Notes under the pieces: model-generated | What the model was told of the DNA's origin: nothing | Database searches by the model: none | The model's input: only the letters and a program-made list of their open reading frames with translations | NCBI GenBank assembly: GCA_902542765.1 | Contig: CACBVW010000002.1 | Coordinates: forward strand, 1 to 64,000 | Origin: an uncultured SAR116 cluster alpha proteobacterium | GTDB lineage: Bacteria; Pseudomonadota; Alphaproteobacteria; Puniceispirillales; Marisalimonadaceae | Length of the DNA: 64,000 nt | Reading direction: 5' to 3' | Shown: positions 40,372 through 49,071 of the stretch, in pieces | How positions within the stretch are numbered: position 1 is the stretch's first letter | Layout of the letters: each line of letters begins with the position of its first letter | Position numbers and translations under genes: made by a program

Positions 40372-40731
40372 ATGATGAAGGTAAGAAATAGAAAAATACT
40401 TATAAATAACTTGATTATACAAGCATCAGTAGGTGTTTATGAACACGAAAAAAAAAATAAACAAAAATTAATAGTAAATGTAGAATTACTACTTTCAAAT
40501 GATTCTGAACCAAAAGAGGATAACCTAGAATCAACACAAGATTATAGTCAATTTAGAAAATGTCTGATTGACATTATTCAAAGTCAACATTTCCAGTTAC
40601 TAGAAGTGCTTGTAGAAAAAATACATTCAACTTTGATGGTAAATAGTTATGTTATTGGTGCAAAAGTAAACATCTCTAAACCAAATATTTTTAATGATTG
40701 TGAAGTTGCTTACGAGTTATCAAATATTTAA
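40372..40731 (+). CDS. folB: Dihydroneopterin aldolase
   Basis: Folate-pathway aldolase converting dihydroneopterin to 6-hydroxymethyl-dihydropterin, about 119 aa. I take the start at 40372 (or the adjacent ATG 40375), because the frame before it overlaps the SDR gene and gives unrelated residues. Family segments: ASVGVYEHEKKNKQKLIVNV, the active-site LVEKIHS and the lysine in VNISKPNIFNDCEVAYE. It overlaps the opposite-strand gloB end by 4 bases. Confidence 0.9.
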   Translation: MMKVRNRKILINNLIIQASVGVYEHEKKNKQKLIVNVELLLSNDSEPKEDNLESTQDYSQFRKCLIDIIQSQHFQLLEVLVEKIHSTLMVNSYVIGAKVNISKPNIFNDCEVAYELSNI

Positions 40732-41492
40732 AAACTATCCTTTTTAAGCCTAATTTCTTCAAAAGATTCAGAGCCATTATGAGTATCTAAACCAATTGAT
40801 TTTATAAAATTATCATCGTCTGCTCTTAAAAATGGGTTAATTTTTTTCTCTACACCCAAATTAAATGGAACAGTTGGTAATCCTTTTTCTCTTTTATTTT
40901 TAATTTCTAAGCTAATTTTATTTAATAAAGTATTGTTAGTATCAATATAATTAGCAAATTTCATATTAGATAAAGTATATTCGTGACCACAATATATAGA
41001 TGTATCATCTGGCAAAGATTTAAGTTTCTTCAAACTTGACCACATTTGATCCATAGTACCTTCAAAAACTCGACCACAACCTAAATAAAATAGAGTATCT
41101 CCTGAAAATAAACATTTCTCCTCAGGCATATAAAAACATACATGACCTAATGTATGACCTGGTGTATGAAATACTTTTGTAGATATACCTGTAATATTGA
41201 TAGTTTCATTATCTGAAACAAGAATGTCAATATTTGAAATACGGCCATTTTCATAAGAAGGAGCAATTAACTTTGATTTATAAATATCTAAAAGTTCTGT
41301 ATTACCTCCAACATGATCATGATGATGGTGAGTATTAATAACCTCATCTAAATGCCATTTCTTATTATTTAAAAAATTTATTACTGGTTTCGCTTCTCCT
41401 GGATCTATTACGCTTGTTTTATTTTTATTTTCATTTCGTAATAAATAAATATAATTATCTGATAAAGCGTTAATAATGAAGATTTCTAGCAT
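40728..41492 (-). CDS. gloB: Hydroxyacylglutathione hydrolase (glyoxalase II)
   Basis: Metallo-beta-lactamase-fold enzyme that hydrolyses S-lactoylglutathione in methylglyoxal detoxification, 254 aa. The binuclear metal motif THHHHDH is at residues 54-60. Additional metal ligands are in HTPGHTLGH, FSGDTLFYLGCGRVFEG and CGHEYTLSN. The C-terminal NPFLRADD segment is the glutathione-binding end typical of GloB. It is divergent from the chorismate mutase gene and convergent with folB. Confidence 0.95.
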   Translation of the reverse strand: MLEIFIINALSDNYIYLLRNENKNKTSVIDPGEAKPVINFLNNKKWHLDEVINTHHHHDHVGGNTELLDIYKSKLIAPSYENGRISNIDILVSDNETINITGISTKVFHTPGHTLGHVCFYMPEEKCLFSGDTLFYLGCGRVFEGTMDQMWSSLKKLKSLPDDTSIYCGHEYTLSNMKFANYIDTNNTLLNKISLEIKNKREKGLPTVPFNLGVEKKINPFLRADDDNFIKSIGLDTHNGSESFEEIRLKKDSF

Positions 41493-41622
41493 TTGAGTCC
41501 TTTGAAAATTGAAAAATTATTAAATGACTAATTATAATTACCGTATTATAAAAATTAATTTAATCAAAAAGTTTATTTTATTTTATTAAAGTATATATAT
41601 GTACTTAAAGAAAAGGCGAAAT

Positions 41623-42156
41623 ATGAATAATATAGAATTAGATGAACTTAGGTCTAGAATTGATGAGATTGACAAGAACTTATGCCAATTAATAATAGAG
41701 AGGCAATCCTTGGCCTCTAAGATTATGGACGCTAAAAAGGGCAGCTTCCCCTTTGATCCAAAAAGAGAAGAGAACTTAATTAAGAAATTAGTAAATTTAG
41801 GCTTAGATAAATTCTTAGTTGAAAAAGTTTGGCGTCAAATTATTTCGTCTAATTTGTCAATGCAGAAAATCATTAAAATTGGTGTTGCTGGGAATGACGA
41901 CGAAATTAAATCTGCTTATTTAGCTCATTTCGGAAATTATTTTAAAACCACTTATTTTTCAAGTGTTATCAGTTTACTTGCTTCATTAGAAAAACAAGAT
42001 ATAGAACTTGGATTTATTGATAGCCAAAGTATTGATAAACTAACAAAACAAACTGAAATGAGGGTTAATTTTGATGTTATAGCAAATGTACCACTTTATA
42101 AGGATATTAATCAAAAAGATTACAGTATTGTAAAACTAAAAAAAGAAGATACTTAG
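41623..42156 (+). CDS. Chorismate mutase with degenerate C-terminal domain
   Basis: AroQ-type chorismate mutase giving prephenate, 177 aa from the ATG at 41623 (AAAGG upstream; an in-frame ATG at 41599 has none). Residues 1-80 are the all-helical mutase: LRSRIDEIDKNLCQLIIERQ, then AKKGSFPFDPKREE and the last helix. Residues 85-177 (IKIGVAGNDDEIKSAYLAHF and on) have the layout of a prephenate-dehydratase-like domain but lack its catalytic motifs, so it may be a remnant. It heads the run mutase, aminotransferase, prephenate dehydrogenase, pointing to tyrosine and phenylalanine synthesis. Confidence 0.88.
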   Translation: MNNIELDELRSRIDEIDKNLCQLIIERQSLASKIMDAKKGSFPFDPKREENLIKKLVNLGLDKFLVEKVWRQIISSNLSMQKIIKIGVAGNDDEIKSAYLAHFGNYFKTTYFSSVISLLASLEKQDIELGFIDSQSIDKLTKQTEMRVNFDVIANVPLYKDINQKDYSIVKLKKEDT

Positions 42157-42164
42157 GATAATTC

Positions 42165-43253
42165 ATGGATTTCCCTTCTCCAAAACCAAATATTGAAAAA
42201 TTACATACCTACAAACCAAATTTTGGTAAAAGTAAAATAAATAATTTAATTAGATTATCTGCAAATGAAAGTGCGTTGGGTGCATCTTTGAATGCTATTG
42301 AAGCTCTAAAAATTTTTTCTAGTGATTTAAATAGATACCCGCCACAGGTAAGTGATGAATTAGTAAGCGCAATATCTAAAAGATATTCGCTAAACAAGAA
42401 AAAAATTATTTTAGGTAATGGTTCCGATGAATTAATATCTATTCTTGCTCAAACTTTTTTGAATTATAATGATGAAGCCATATATACAGAATTTGGGTTT
42501 CTTCAATTTCCTCAAGCCATTTCGATAGCTGGTGCTAAGGGTGTTGTAGCAAATGATGTAAATCATACAGCTAGTGTTGACAACATTCTATCCAAGATTA
42601 GTAAGAAAACTAAGTTAATTTTTTTAGCTAACCCTAACAATCCAACAGGTACATTTATAACTAAGAAAGAAGTTTTTAGACTACACGAATCAATTCCCAA
42701 AAATATTCTTTTAGTTTATGACGCTGCTTATTCAGAATTTGTTGTTAATGATGATTATATAGATGGTAGTGAACTTGCAGAAAAATATGAAAATGTGATC
42801 ATGTTAAGAACATTTTCAAAATTACATGGTTTAGCCTCTCTGAGATTAGGCTGGGGTTATGCGTCAGAAAATATAATTGAAAACCTTATGAAAGTACGTG
42901 GTCCGTTTAGTGTAAATGCTGCTGCTATTATGGCAGGTGTTGCAGCCTTAGAAGATTTAGAGTTTCAAAAAAAATCTGTCCAACATAATCTCAAGTGGAT
43001 GTCTTGGTTAGAAAAAGAATTGAAATTACTTAACTTGGATTTTAAGAGTTCTATTACTAATTTTCTATTAATAAAGTTTTCTGTTGAGTTTGAGTATAGC
43101 GCAGAGAATGCAGAAAGTTTTTTGGCTTCAAAAGGAATATTAGTTAGGGGTATGAAAGTTTATGGTTTATCAAATTATCTGAGAGTTTCCATAGGTACTA
43201 GAGCAGAAAATATAAAATTTATAAATGAATTGAAAACTTTTTTAAAAAAATAA
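42165..43253 (+). CDS. hisC: HisC-type histidinol-phosphate / aromatic aminotransferase
   Basis: PLP-dependent class I/II aminotransferase, 362 aa. The PLP lysine is K219 in RTFSKLHGLASLRLGW, and the substrate/PLP segments LANPNNPTGTF and YDAAYSEFV are intact. N-terminal IRLSANESALGAS is HisC-like. Location between chorismate mutase and prephenate dehydrogenase indicates it may also, or mainly, transaminate phenylpyruvate, hydroxyphenylpyruvate or prephenate. The name hisC is by homology only. Confidence 0.9.
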   Translation: MDFPSPKPNIEKLHTYKPNFGKSKINNLIRLSANESALGASLNAIEALKIFSSDLNRYPPQVSDELVSAISKRYSLNKKKIILGNGSDELISILAQTFLNYNDEAIYTEFGFLQFPQAISIAGAKGVVANDVNHTASVDNILSKISKKTKLIFLANPNNPTGTFITKKEVFRLHESIPKNILLVYDAAYSEFVVNDDYIDGSELAEKYENVIMLRTFSKLHGLASLRLGWGYASENIIENLMKVRGPFSVNAAAIMAGVAALEDLEFQKKSVQHNLKWMSWLEKELKLLNLDFKSSITNFLLIKFSVEFEYSAENAESFLASKGILVRGMKVYGLSNYLRVSIGTRAENIKFINELKTFLKK

Positions 43254-43255
43254 AG

Positions 43256-44134
43256 ATGAAATCAGAATTTAAAAAAATTTCTATTATTGGATTAGGTTTA
43301 ATTGGAACCTCTATTTTACATGCAATTAATACAAAACATAAAGAAGTAGTCACAACTTTTGCATATGATGCAAATTCAAAACACAGAGAGATTGTGTCAG
43401 AAATGAAAATAGCTACTTTTGTTTGTGATAAAATTCATGATGCAGTAAAGGATGCTGATTTAGTTATACTTGCGGTACCAGTTGGTTCTATGAAATCGGT
43501 AGCAAAATCAATTACGTCCTCATTAAAAGAGGGTGCCACTGTAACTGATACTGGATCCACAAAAAACTCTGTCATAAATGATGTTAATCCTTACATTCCA
43601 ACGAGTGCTAATTTTATTCCATCTCATCCACTAGCTGGAACAGAATACTCTGGACCTAAATCTGGATTTAGCTCACTATTTGAAAATAGATATTGGTTGA
43701 TAGTAAATGATAAGGAAACAGGTCAAACAAAAAAACTTGCAATTTTTTTTGAAAGTTTAGGCTCTATTGTTGAAACCGTAAGTGCAGAATATCACGACAA
43801 AATACTTGCTATTACTTCACACCTACCACATTTGATTGCATATACTATTGTTGGAACAGCCTTTGATTTGGAAACTGATTTAAAGAATGATGTAATTAAA
43901 TTTTCTGCCTCAGGCTTTAGAGACTTTACCAGAATAGCTGCTTCAGATCCAATTATGTGGAGGGATGTTTTTTTAAATAATTCCGAAGCTGTTCTTGAAA
44001 TGTTACAAAGATTTAACGAAGACTTGTCAGATCTTCAAAAAGCAATAAGAAAAAAACAAGGTCAAAAATTGCATTCTTTTTTTACTAGAACAAGATCAAT
44101 TCGTAAAAAAATTATTGAAGCAGGTCAAATATAA
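43256..44134 (+). CDS. tyrA: Prephenate/arogenate dehydrogenase
   Basis: NAD(P)-dependent oxidative decarboxylase of tyrosine synthesis, 292 aa. The Rossmann motif is IIGLGLIGTSI (residues 10-20). The catalytic His region is PSHPLAGTEYSGP, and the helix AITSHLPHLIAYTIV is typical. No ACT or chorismate mutase domain is fused, so the separate mutase two genes upstream supplies prephenate. The ATG is 2 bases after the hisC stop. Confidence 0.93.
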   Translation: MKSEFKKISIIGLGLIGTSILHAINTKHKEVVTTFAYDANSKHREIVSEMKIATFVCDKIHDAVKDADLVILAVPVGSMKSVAKSITSSLKEGATVTDTGSTKNSVINDVNPYIPTSANFIPSHPLAGTEYSGPKSGFSSLFENRYWLIVNDKETGQTKKLAIFFESLGSIVETVSAEYHDKILAITSHLPHLIAYTIVGTAFDLETDLKNDVIKFSASGFRDFTRIAASDPIMWRDVFLNNSEAVLEMLQRFNEDLSDLQKAIRKKQGQKLHSFFTRTRSIRKKIIEAGQI

Positions 44135-44145
44135 GAAATAAATTA

Positions 44146-44757
44146 TTAGCTAAAAAACTTTATCCTTAAGCTTGCAACAATATATTTACAATATTCTGTA
44201 AAAACTAAACCAAAAGTTTGATATGAATTAAGCCAATTTTCAATATCATGTTTTTTAGGGGTAATTGCATATGTATGAATTTCAAAATTTGGCATAATAT
44301 TCTTGAACTCAAGGTAGGCTCTTGGCATATGGTAATTACTTGTAATTAATATGAATTCTTTTATATCTTTTTTCTTTGTCCATTTAAAAGTTTCACTGGC
44401 ATTTGTAATAGTGTTTTTTGAAACGTTGTCGAGGTCAATGCAGCATTGAATTATTTTAGGATTAAAGTTTGTCCCTAATTGATTTTTTAGACTATTTTTG
44501 GTAAAGCCTATACCCGTACCACTTACGAGAACTTTATAATTGCTTTTTTCTGATTTTCCAAAATCTTTTATAATTTTTAAACCATCTTTAATCCTGTTTG
44601 TTCCACCGGTTAATATTACAATATTAGGACTTTCTTTTTTATTATATTTTGTGAAAGATAAGATACTTTCCTTAAAATTATTTAATTCACTGAAAAAAAG
44701 AATAAACATTGATATCATAAAAAAAATAAAAAAGGTTTTAAAATTTCTGAATAACAT
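44146..44757 (-). CDS. YdcF/DUF218-family membrane-anchored protein
   Basis: 203-aa protein with one N-terminal membrane helix (FFIFFMISMFILFF). A DUF218/YdcF domain follows: IVILTGGTNRIKDGLKI, YKVLVSGTG, then EFILITSNYHMPRAYLEF with the typical SNYHMPRA motif. The ATG at 44757 is preferred over a TTG at 44772. Alphaproteobacteria often have ftsX and ftsE between this family and the MJ0042 zinc-ribbon gene; here the two are direct divergent neighbours. The role is envelope-related and undefined. Confidence 0.85.
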   Translation of the reverse strand: MLFRNFKTFFIFFMISMFILFFSELNNFKESILSFTKYNKKESPNIVILTGGTNRIKDGLKIIKDFGKSEKSNYKVLVSGTGIGFTKNSLKNQLGTNFNPKIIQCCIDLDNVSKNTITNASETFKWTKKKDIKEFILITSNYHMPRAYLEFKNIMPNFEIHTYAITPKKHDIENWLNSYQTFGLVFTEYCKYIVASLRIKFFS

Positions 44758-44787
44758 AAAAACGTAACTCAATTTGATTTAAACATG

Positions 44788-44815
44788 TTGGCAATAAAAG
44801 CTATGTTAGTATAAT
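44788..44815 (+). promoter_or_regulatory. Sigma-70 promoter for the zinc-ribbon gene
   Basis: TTGGCA (44788-44793) and a perfect TATAAT (44810-44815) with a 16-base spacer lie 39 bases before the zinc-ribbon protein ATG, within a divergent intergenic region. Confidence 0.6.
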
Positions 44816-44854
44816 ATAAACGATTATTTCAACAATTTCGTAAGGAATTTGTAA

Positions 44855-45682
44855 ATGCATGAAAAGTGCAAATCATGTGGAACGATATTTGAAGTGAATG
44901 AAAGTATTTTAACAAACAATATACAGTGGTTAAAATGTGGAGTTTGTAATCAAAAATGGGCTTTATCCTCAACACCAAATGAAAATCCAATTCAAACAAC
45001 AAATAAAACTGAAAAAGTTAAACAAGAATTAGCCTCTATAAAATCAATAGTGGAGGATAAATCAAAAATCTTAGCCAAAAAACCTAATCCTGTGCTAGAT
45101 CAAAAAAATAAAACTGTTGCAGAAATTGCTTCTGAATTATCATTATCTAAACTTAATGAGAATAATAAAAATAAAACAAAATATACTAAAAAAACCAATA
45201 ACAAAAGGAAAAATAATAAGTTAAATATTTTACCATTTTTAGGTATTGCTCTATGTTCAACATTATTTTTAGCAATATTCTTTCGCTCAACATTATTAAG
45301 TTATAGCTTTTTTTATTTCCCAAATCATACTCAAACTAATATTGAAAAAATTAACTCTTTGTTTAAAAAAATTGATTTGCCTATCCTGGCTGACACCAAA
45401 AATTTAAACTTGACCAATTTCATTGCTACAGTTCAAAAACAAGAAATAAAGTTTACTGGTGCTATAAAAAATATATCAAAAAGACCAATGTTAGTTCCTC
45501 GAATTAAAATCTTAGGAGTAAGAGAAGATAGAAAAATTATTATGGAAAAAATATTAACACTAGAAGATAAAATTATCTTTCCAAATTCTGAAATAAATTT
45601 TAACAAATTAGTAAGAGTCAATATTAAAAATCAAACGGACAATGTAACTGTTAAAGCAACACTGTTAAAAAAGATATTTTAA
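44855..45682 (+). CDS. MJ0042-type zinc-ribbon membrane protein
   Basis: 275-aa protein with an N-terminal zinc ribbon (C5, C8, C28, C31 in MHEKCKSCGTIF and LKCGVCNQKW). A Lys/Asn-rich linker follows, then one transmembrane helix near residues 128-150 (ILPFLGIALCSTLFLAIF) and a C-terminal periplasmic domain (FIATVQKQEIKFTGAIKN). AAGGAA lies before the ATG. The family is common in alphaproteobacteria next to ftsEX and YdcF genes, with undefined function. The stop is 2 bases from the convergent lysA stop. Confidence 0.82.
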   Translation: MHEKCKSCGTIFEVNESILTNNIQWLKCGVCNQKWALSSTPNENPIQTTNKTEKVKQELASIKSIVEDKSKILAKKPNPVLDQKNKTVAEIASELSLSKLNENNKNKTKYTKKTNNKRKNNKLNILPFLGIALCSTLFLAIFFRSTLLSYSFFYFPNHTQTNIEKINSLFKKIDLPILADTKNLNLTNFIATVQKQEIKFTGAIKNISKRPMLVPRIKILGVREDRKIIMEKILTLEDKIIFPNSEINFNKLVRVNIKNQTDNVTVKATLLKKIF

Positions 45683-45684
45683 TA

Positions 45685-46947
45685 TTAAATAAACTCTATT
45701 ACTTTTTCTTTCGATATTATATCTAGAATAGTATCAGTTTCTTTCAACTTATATGATTTACCATTATATATTAAAATTTCTACTGCATCGACTCTTGCAT
45801 TATAATTGGATTTCATTACAGATGCATATGCGCCTGTAGTTCTTATTATTAACTTATCATTATTACTAACTTCAGTAATTTTTCTATTAAGAGCAATAAA
45901 ATCTCCAGTTTCACAAATTGGCCCAACAATATCTGCAATAATTTCTTTGCCTGGAATTTTTTTAATAGGTTCAATTTTATGGTATGCGTCATATAAAGTT
46001 GGTCTAATTAAATTATTCATTGCCACGTCAATTACAATAAAATTTTTATCTTTATTTTTTTTGTTTCTGATAACTTTTGTAACTAAAATACCAGCTTCCG
46101 CTATTAAGCTTCTTCCTGGTTCAAAGCTGAGTTTATATTCAGAATCTAGAAATAAATCAGAAATAATTTTTTTATAAGTGTCAAAATCTGGATTTTTATT
46201 TTGATCATAATATATACCAATTCCACCTCCTAAATCTAAAGTAGGAACTTTAAATCCATTGCTTTTAAGATTATCAGCAACAGTTTTAAGGTTTAAATAA
46301 GCTTTGTGAAAGAAATTGAAATCAAAAATTTGGGATCCAATATGAACACCTAAACCAACTGGATTTATATATTTTAATTTGTGCAATTTTTCATAGATTG
46401 AGAGTATATCTTCATTATCAATTCCAAATTTAGTTTCTTTTTCTCCTGTCGAGATTTTTTTGTGAGTATTTGGTGCAATGTCAGGATTTATCCTTAAACA
46501 AATATTTGCTGTTAGCTTGAGCTTTGAAGCAATTTCATAGATATCACAAAGTTCTTCATTTGATTCAATATTAAATTGTAAAATGTTATTTCTTATTGCT
46601 GTTTCAATCTCATTTTTATCTTTCCCAACACCAGAAAAAATTATTTTATCTGGAGTAATTCCAGCTGCAATACATTTATGAAATTCACCTATAGATACTA
46701 TGTCAGCCCCAGCACCTAATTTTCCAAAAAATTTTATTATGTTCACGGAATCATTTGCTTTAACAGCATAGTGAATATTTCCTTTGACACTTTTAACTGT
46801 ATTTAGAAAGAGTTCGTATTTTTCTTTCATTAAGCCTGCATCGTATATAAATAACGGTGTGCCATATTTTGCAGTGAGATCATCTATTTTAATGCCTTGA
46901 ACATTAAGTTCATCATTTTCATCTCTGTAAAAACCTAAAGGGAACAT
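45685..46947 (-). CDS. lysA: Diaminopimelate decarboxylase
   Basis: PLP enzyme converting meso-diaminopimelate to L-lysine, 420 aa. The PLP lysine is K63 in HYAVKANDS. The phosphate site is in LDLGGGIGIYYD, and the substrate motifs EPGRSLIAEAG and CETGDFIAL are intact. It is last in argH-lptM-lysA, the usual alphaproteobacterial order, 7 bases after the small lipoprotein gene. Confidence 0.96.
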   Translation of the reverse strand: MFPLGFYRDENDELNVQGIKIDDLTAKYGTPLFIYDAGLMKEKYELFLNTVKSVKGNIHYAVKANDSVNIIKFFGKLGAGADIVSIGEFHKCIAAGITPDKIIFSGVGKDKNEIETAIRNNILQFNIESNEELCDIYEIASKLKLTANICLRINPDIAPNTHKKISTGEKETKFGIDNEDILSIYEKLHKLKYINPVGLGVHIGSQIFDFNFFHKAYLNLKTVADNLKSNGFKVPTLDLGGGIGIYYDQNKNPDFDTYKKIISDLFLDSEYKLSFEPGRSLIAEAGILVTKVIRNKKNKDKNFIVIDVAMNNLIRPTLYDAYHKIEPIKKIPGKEIIADIVGPICETGDFIALNRKITEVSNNDKLIIRTTGAYASVMKSNYNARVDAVEILIYNGKSYKLKETDTILDIISKEKVIEFI

Positions 46948-46954
46948 AATAAAT

Positions 46955-47068
46955 CTAATTTTTTGTAATGATTTGTGAAGGTTTTATAGGTGGCTCTTTT
47001 CTACCACAACCATACAAAGAAATAGCCGACAAAAATATAACAACAAGAAGTATGATTTTGAAATTCAT
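46955..47068 (-). CDS. lptM: Small lipoprotein, LptM-like (37 aa)
   Basis: Small gene filling the argH-lysA gap. It encodes 37 aa: a hydrophobic signal (ILLVVIFLSAISLYGC), a lipobox with the acylated cysteine at residue 21, then CGRKEPPIKP, close to the CGxKGPLxxP pattern of LptM/YifL. LptM binds the LptD/LptE translocon in E. coli, and its gene commonly sits beside lysA or argH. The ATG is 6 bases after argH and the TAG 7 bases before lysA, so the three form one operon. Small size limits certainty, but motif and position agree. Confidence 0.85.
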   Translation of the reverse strand: MNFKIILLVVIFLSAISLYGCGRKEPPIKPSQIITKN

Positions 47069-47074
47069 TCTTTA

Positions 47075-48487
47075 TTATCCCTCTAAAAATCTTTTTTTAG
47101 CATTTTTAATAGCTTTTAAAACATTTTTCGGCGATGTTCCACCATAAGATATTCTACTTGATACAGAGTTTTCAATTTTTAAAACTTCTAATATTTTTAA
47201 ATCTGCATTAGGAATAACACTTTGGATATCCTCTAAAGTTAAATTTTCTAAAGAAATCATTTTTGTCTCAGCTAACAAAACTATTTTACCTGTTAAATGA
47301 TGAGCTTCTCGGAAGGGTATTTCAAGATATTTTACAAGGTAATCTGCTAGATCTGTTGCAGTTGGGAAACCTTTTTGAAGTGCCTCCATCATTTTTTCAG
47401 GAATAGGTTCAATATCTCCAATCATACCTTCCATATTTAAAATGCATAGTTCAATATTTTTAGCAGTATCAATGATTGGCTCTTTATCTTCTTGCATATC
47501 TTTGCCATATGTCATTGGTAGCCCTTTTAGAACTGTCATTAAACTAAGTAAGTTACCAAATATTCTACCAGGTTTAGCTCTTATTAATTCAGCTGCATCT
47601 GGATTTCTTTTTTGAGGCATAATACTAGAACCAGTTGTAAAGTTTTCTGGTATTTTAACAAAATTAAACCTGTCAGACGACCAAATAACTAATTCTTCAG
47701 CAAGCCTGGACAAATGTATAGCTATTAAAGATGATGCAGACATAAATTCAATAGCAAAATCTCTATCAGCAACAGCATCCATTGAATTTTCAGTAGGTTT
47801 ATTAAAGCCAAGTTTGTCAGCTACAAAGTGTCTATCTATTGGATAACTAGTACCTGCTAAAGCAGCAGAGCCCAAAGGTAACTCATTCATTCTTTCTCTA
47901 CAGTCAAGTAATCTTCCCCTATCTCTACCAAACATCTCCACGTAAGCTAATAGATGATGTCCAAATGTAACGGGTTGACCAACTTGAAGATGCGTATAAC
48001 CTGGCATAAAAAGATCATGATATACTTCGGATTTTTCAATAAGTGTACGTTGTAAATTTTTCAGACTTAATTCTATTTCATCAATTTTTTTCCTAAGCCA
48101 TAATTTGATATCAGTTGCGACTTGATCATTCCTTGATCTAGCAGTATGTAATTTTTTACCAGCATCTCCTATTATTTCCACTAATCTATTTTCAATATTC
48201 ATGTGTATATCTTCTAGTTTAGTTGAGAAATTAAACTCTTTGTTGGATATTTCTTTTTTTATTTGTTCTAAACCAGACTTAATAGACAAAAACTCTTTTT
48301 TAGAAATAATATTTTGTTTAGATAACATTTCTGAATGTGCTATTGATCCTTCAATATCCTCGATATAAAAAATCTGATCAAATTGAATCGATGAATTAAA
48401 CTCTTCCATTAACTCGCTTGGAGATGTAGAAAATCTCCCACCCCAAATTTTATTATCTTTTTGTTTATCTAAACTACTTTTTTTCAT
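47075..48487 (-). CDS. argH: Argininosuccinate lyase
   Basis: Last step of arginine synthesis, splitting argininosuccinate into arginine and fumarate, 470 aa. N-terminal KIWGGRFSTSPSELMEEF, then SRNDQVATDIKLWLR, and the superfamily signature GSSIMPQKRNPDAAEL are all intact. It is divergent from the TlpA-like gene (53 bases) and upstream of lptM and lysA, the standard alphaproteobacterial block. Confidence 0.97.
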   Translation of the reverse strand: MKKSSLDKQKDNKIWGGRFSTSPSELMEEFNSSIQFDQIFYIEDIEGSIAHSEMLSKQNIISKKEFLSIKSGLEQIKKEISNKEFNFSTKLEDIHMNIENRLVEIIGDAGKKLHTARSRNDQVATDIKLWLRKKIDEIELSLKNLQRTLIEKSEVYHDLFMPGYTHLQVGQPVTFGHHLLAYVEMFGRDRGRLLDCRERMNELPLGSAALAGTSYPIDRHFVADKLGFNKPTENSMDAVADRDFAIEFMSASSLIAIHLSRLAEELVIWSSDRFNFVKIPENFTTGSSIMPQKRNPDAAELIRAKPGRIFGNLLSLMTVLKGLPMTYGKDMQEDKEPIIDTAKNIELCILNMEGMIGDIEPIPEKMMEALQKGFPTATDLADYLVKYLEIPFREAHHLTGKIVLLAETKMISLENLTLEDIQSVIPNADLKILEVLKIENSVSSRISYGGTSPKNVLKAIKNAKKRFLEG

Positions 48488-48540
48488 TTTATTATCTATA
48501 TTAAATACTAAGAAACTATTAATCTAAAGTAATATTTAAT

Positions 48541-49071
48541 ATGCTTATATCAAATTTTAATAAAATAATAATAATATTATTTCTCGCAATTTTATCTGGG
48601 AATGCTTTTGCTGTCGAATATCTAGATAAAATAAGTGATAAAATAAAATTCCCAACTTTGAAGGTTCTGGATAATAAAGAAAAGCCTTTAATATTAAAAT
48701 TTAACCAGGATTTGAAGAAAAAAGGTTATGTAATTAATTTTTGGGCTACTTGGTGTGTTCCATGTAAAGAAGAGCTACCTGATTTAAGCTTATTAAAATC
48801 TAAGATTAAAAAATACAATATAGATGTTTTTACTATATCAATAGATAAAAAAGATATTAAAGATCAACTAAAATTTTTATCTAATAATGGTGCTTCAAAT
48901 TTAGAACATTTCTTTGATAAAGAAATGAAAATTTTTAAAGCATTAAAATTGAGAGGAATTCCTACAACAATAATAGTTAATCAAAATAGTTTCATTATTT
49001 CAAAACATGAAGGAATTTTAAAATGGGGAGAAGATGCAATAATTAATAAGATAAAAAGCTTATTTTATTAG
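48541..49071 (+). CDS. TlpA-like periplasmic thiol-disulfide reductase
   Basis: Thioredoxin-fold protein of 176 aa with an N-terminal signal peptide or anchor (IIIILFLAILSGNAFA). The redox motif WCVPC is at residues 71-75, within NFWATWCVPCKEELPDL. Family-like GIPTTIIVNQN follows. Location divergent from argH matches tlpA in other alphaproteobacteria, where it reduces cytochrome oxidase assembly factors. Its 3' end overlaps the convergent etfA end by 12 bases. Confidence 0.88.
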   Translation: MLISNFNKIIIILFLAILSGNAFAVEYLDKISDKIKFPTLKVLDNKEKPLILKFNQDLKKKGYVINFWATWCVPCKEELPDLSLLKSKIKKYNIDVFTISIDKKDIKDQLKFLSNNGASNLEHFFDKEMKIFKALKLRGIPTTIIVNQNSFIISKHEGILKWGEDAIINKIKSLFY

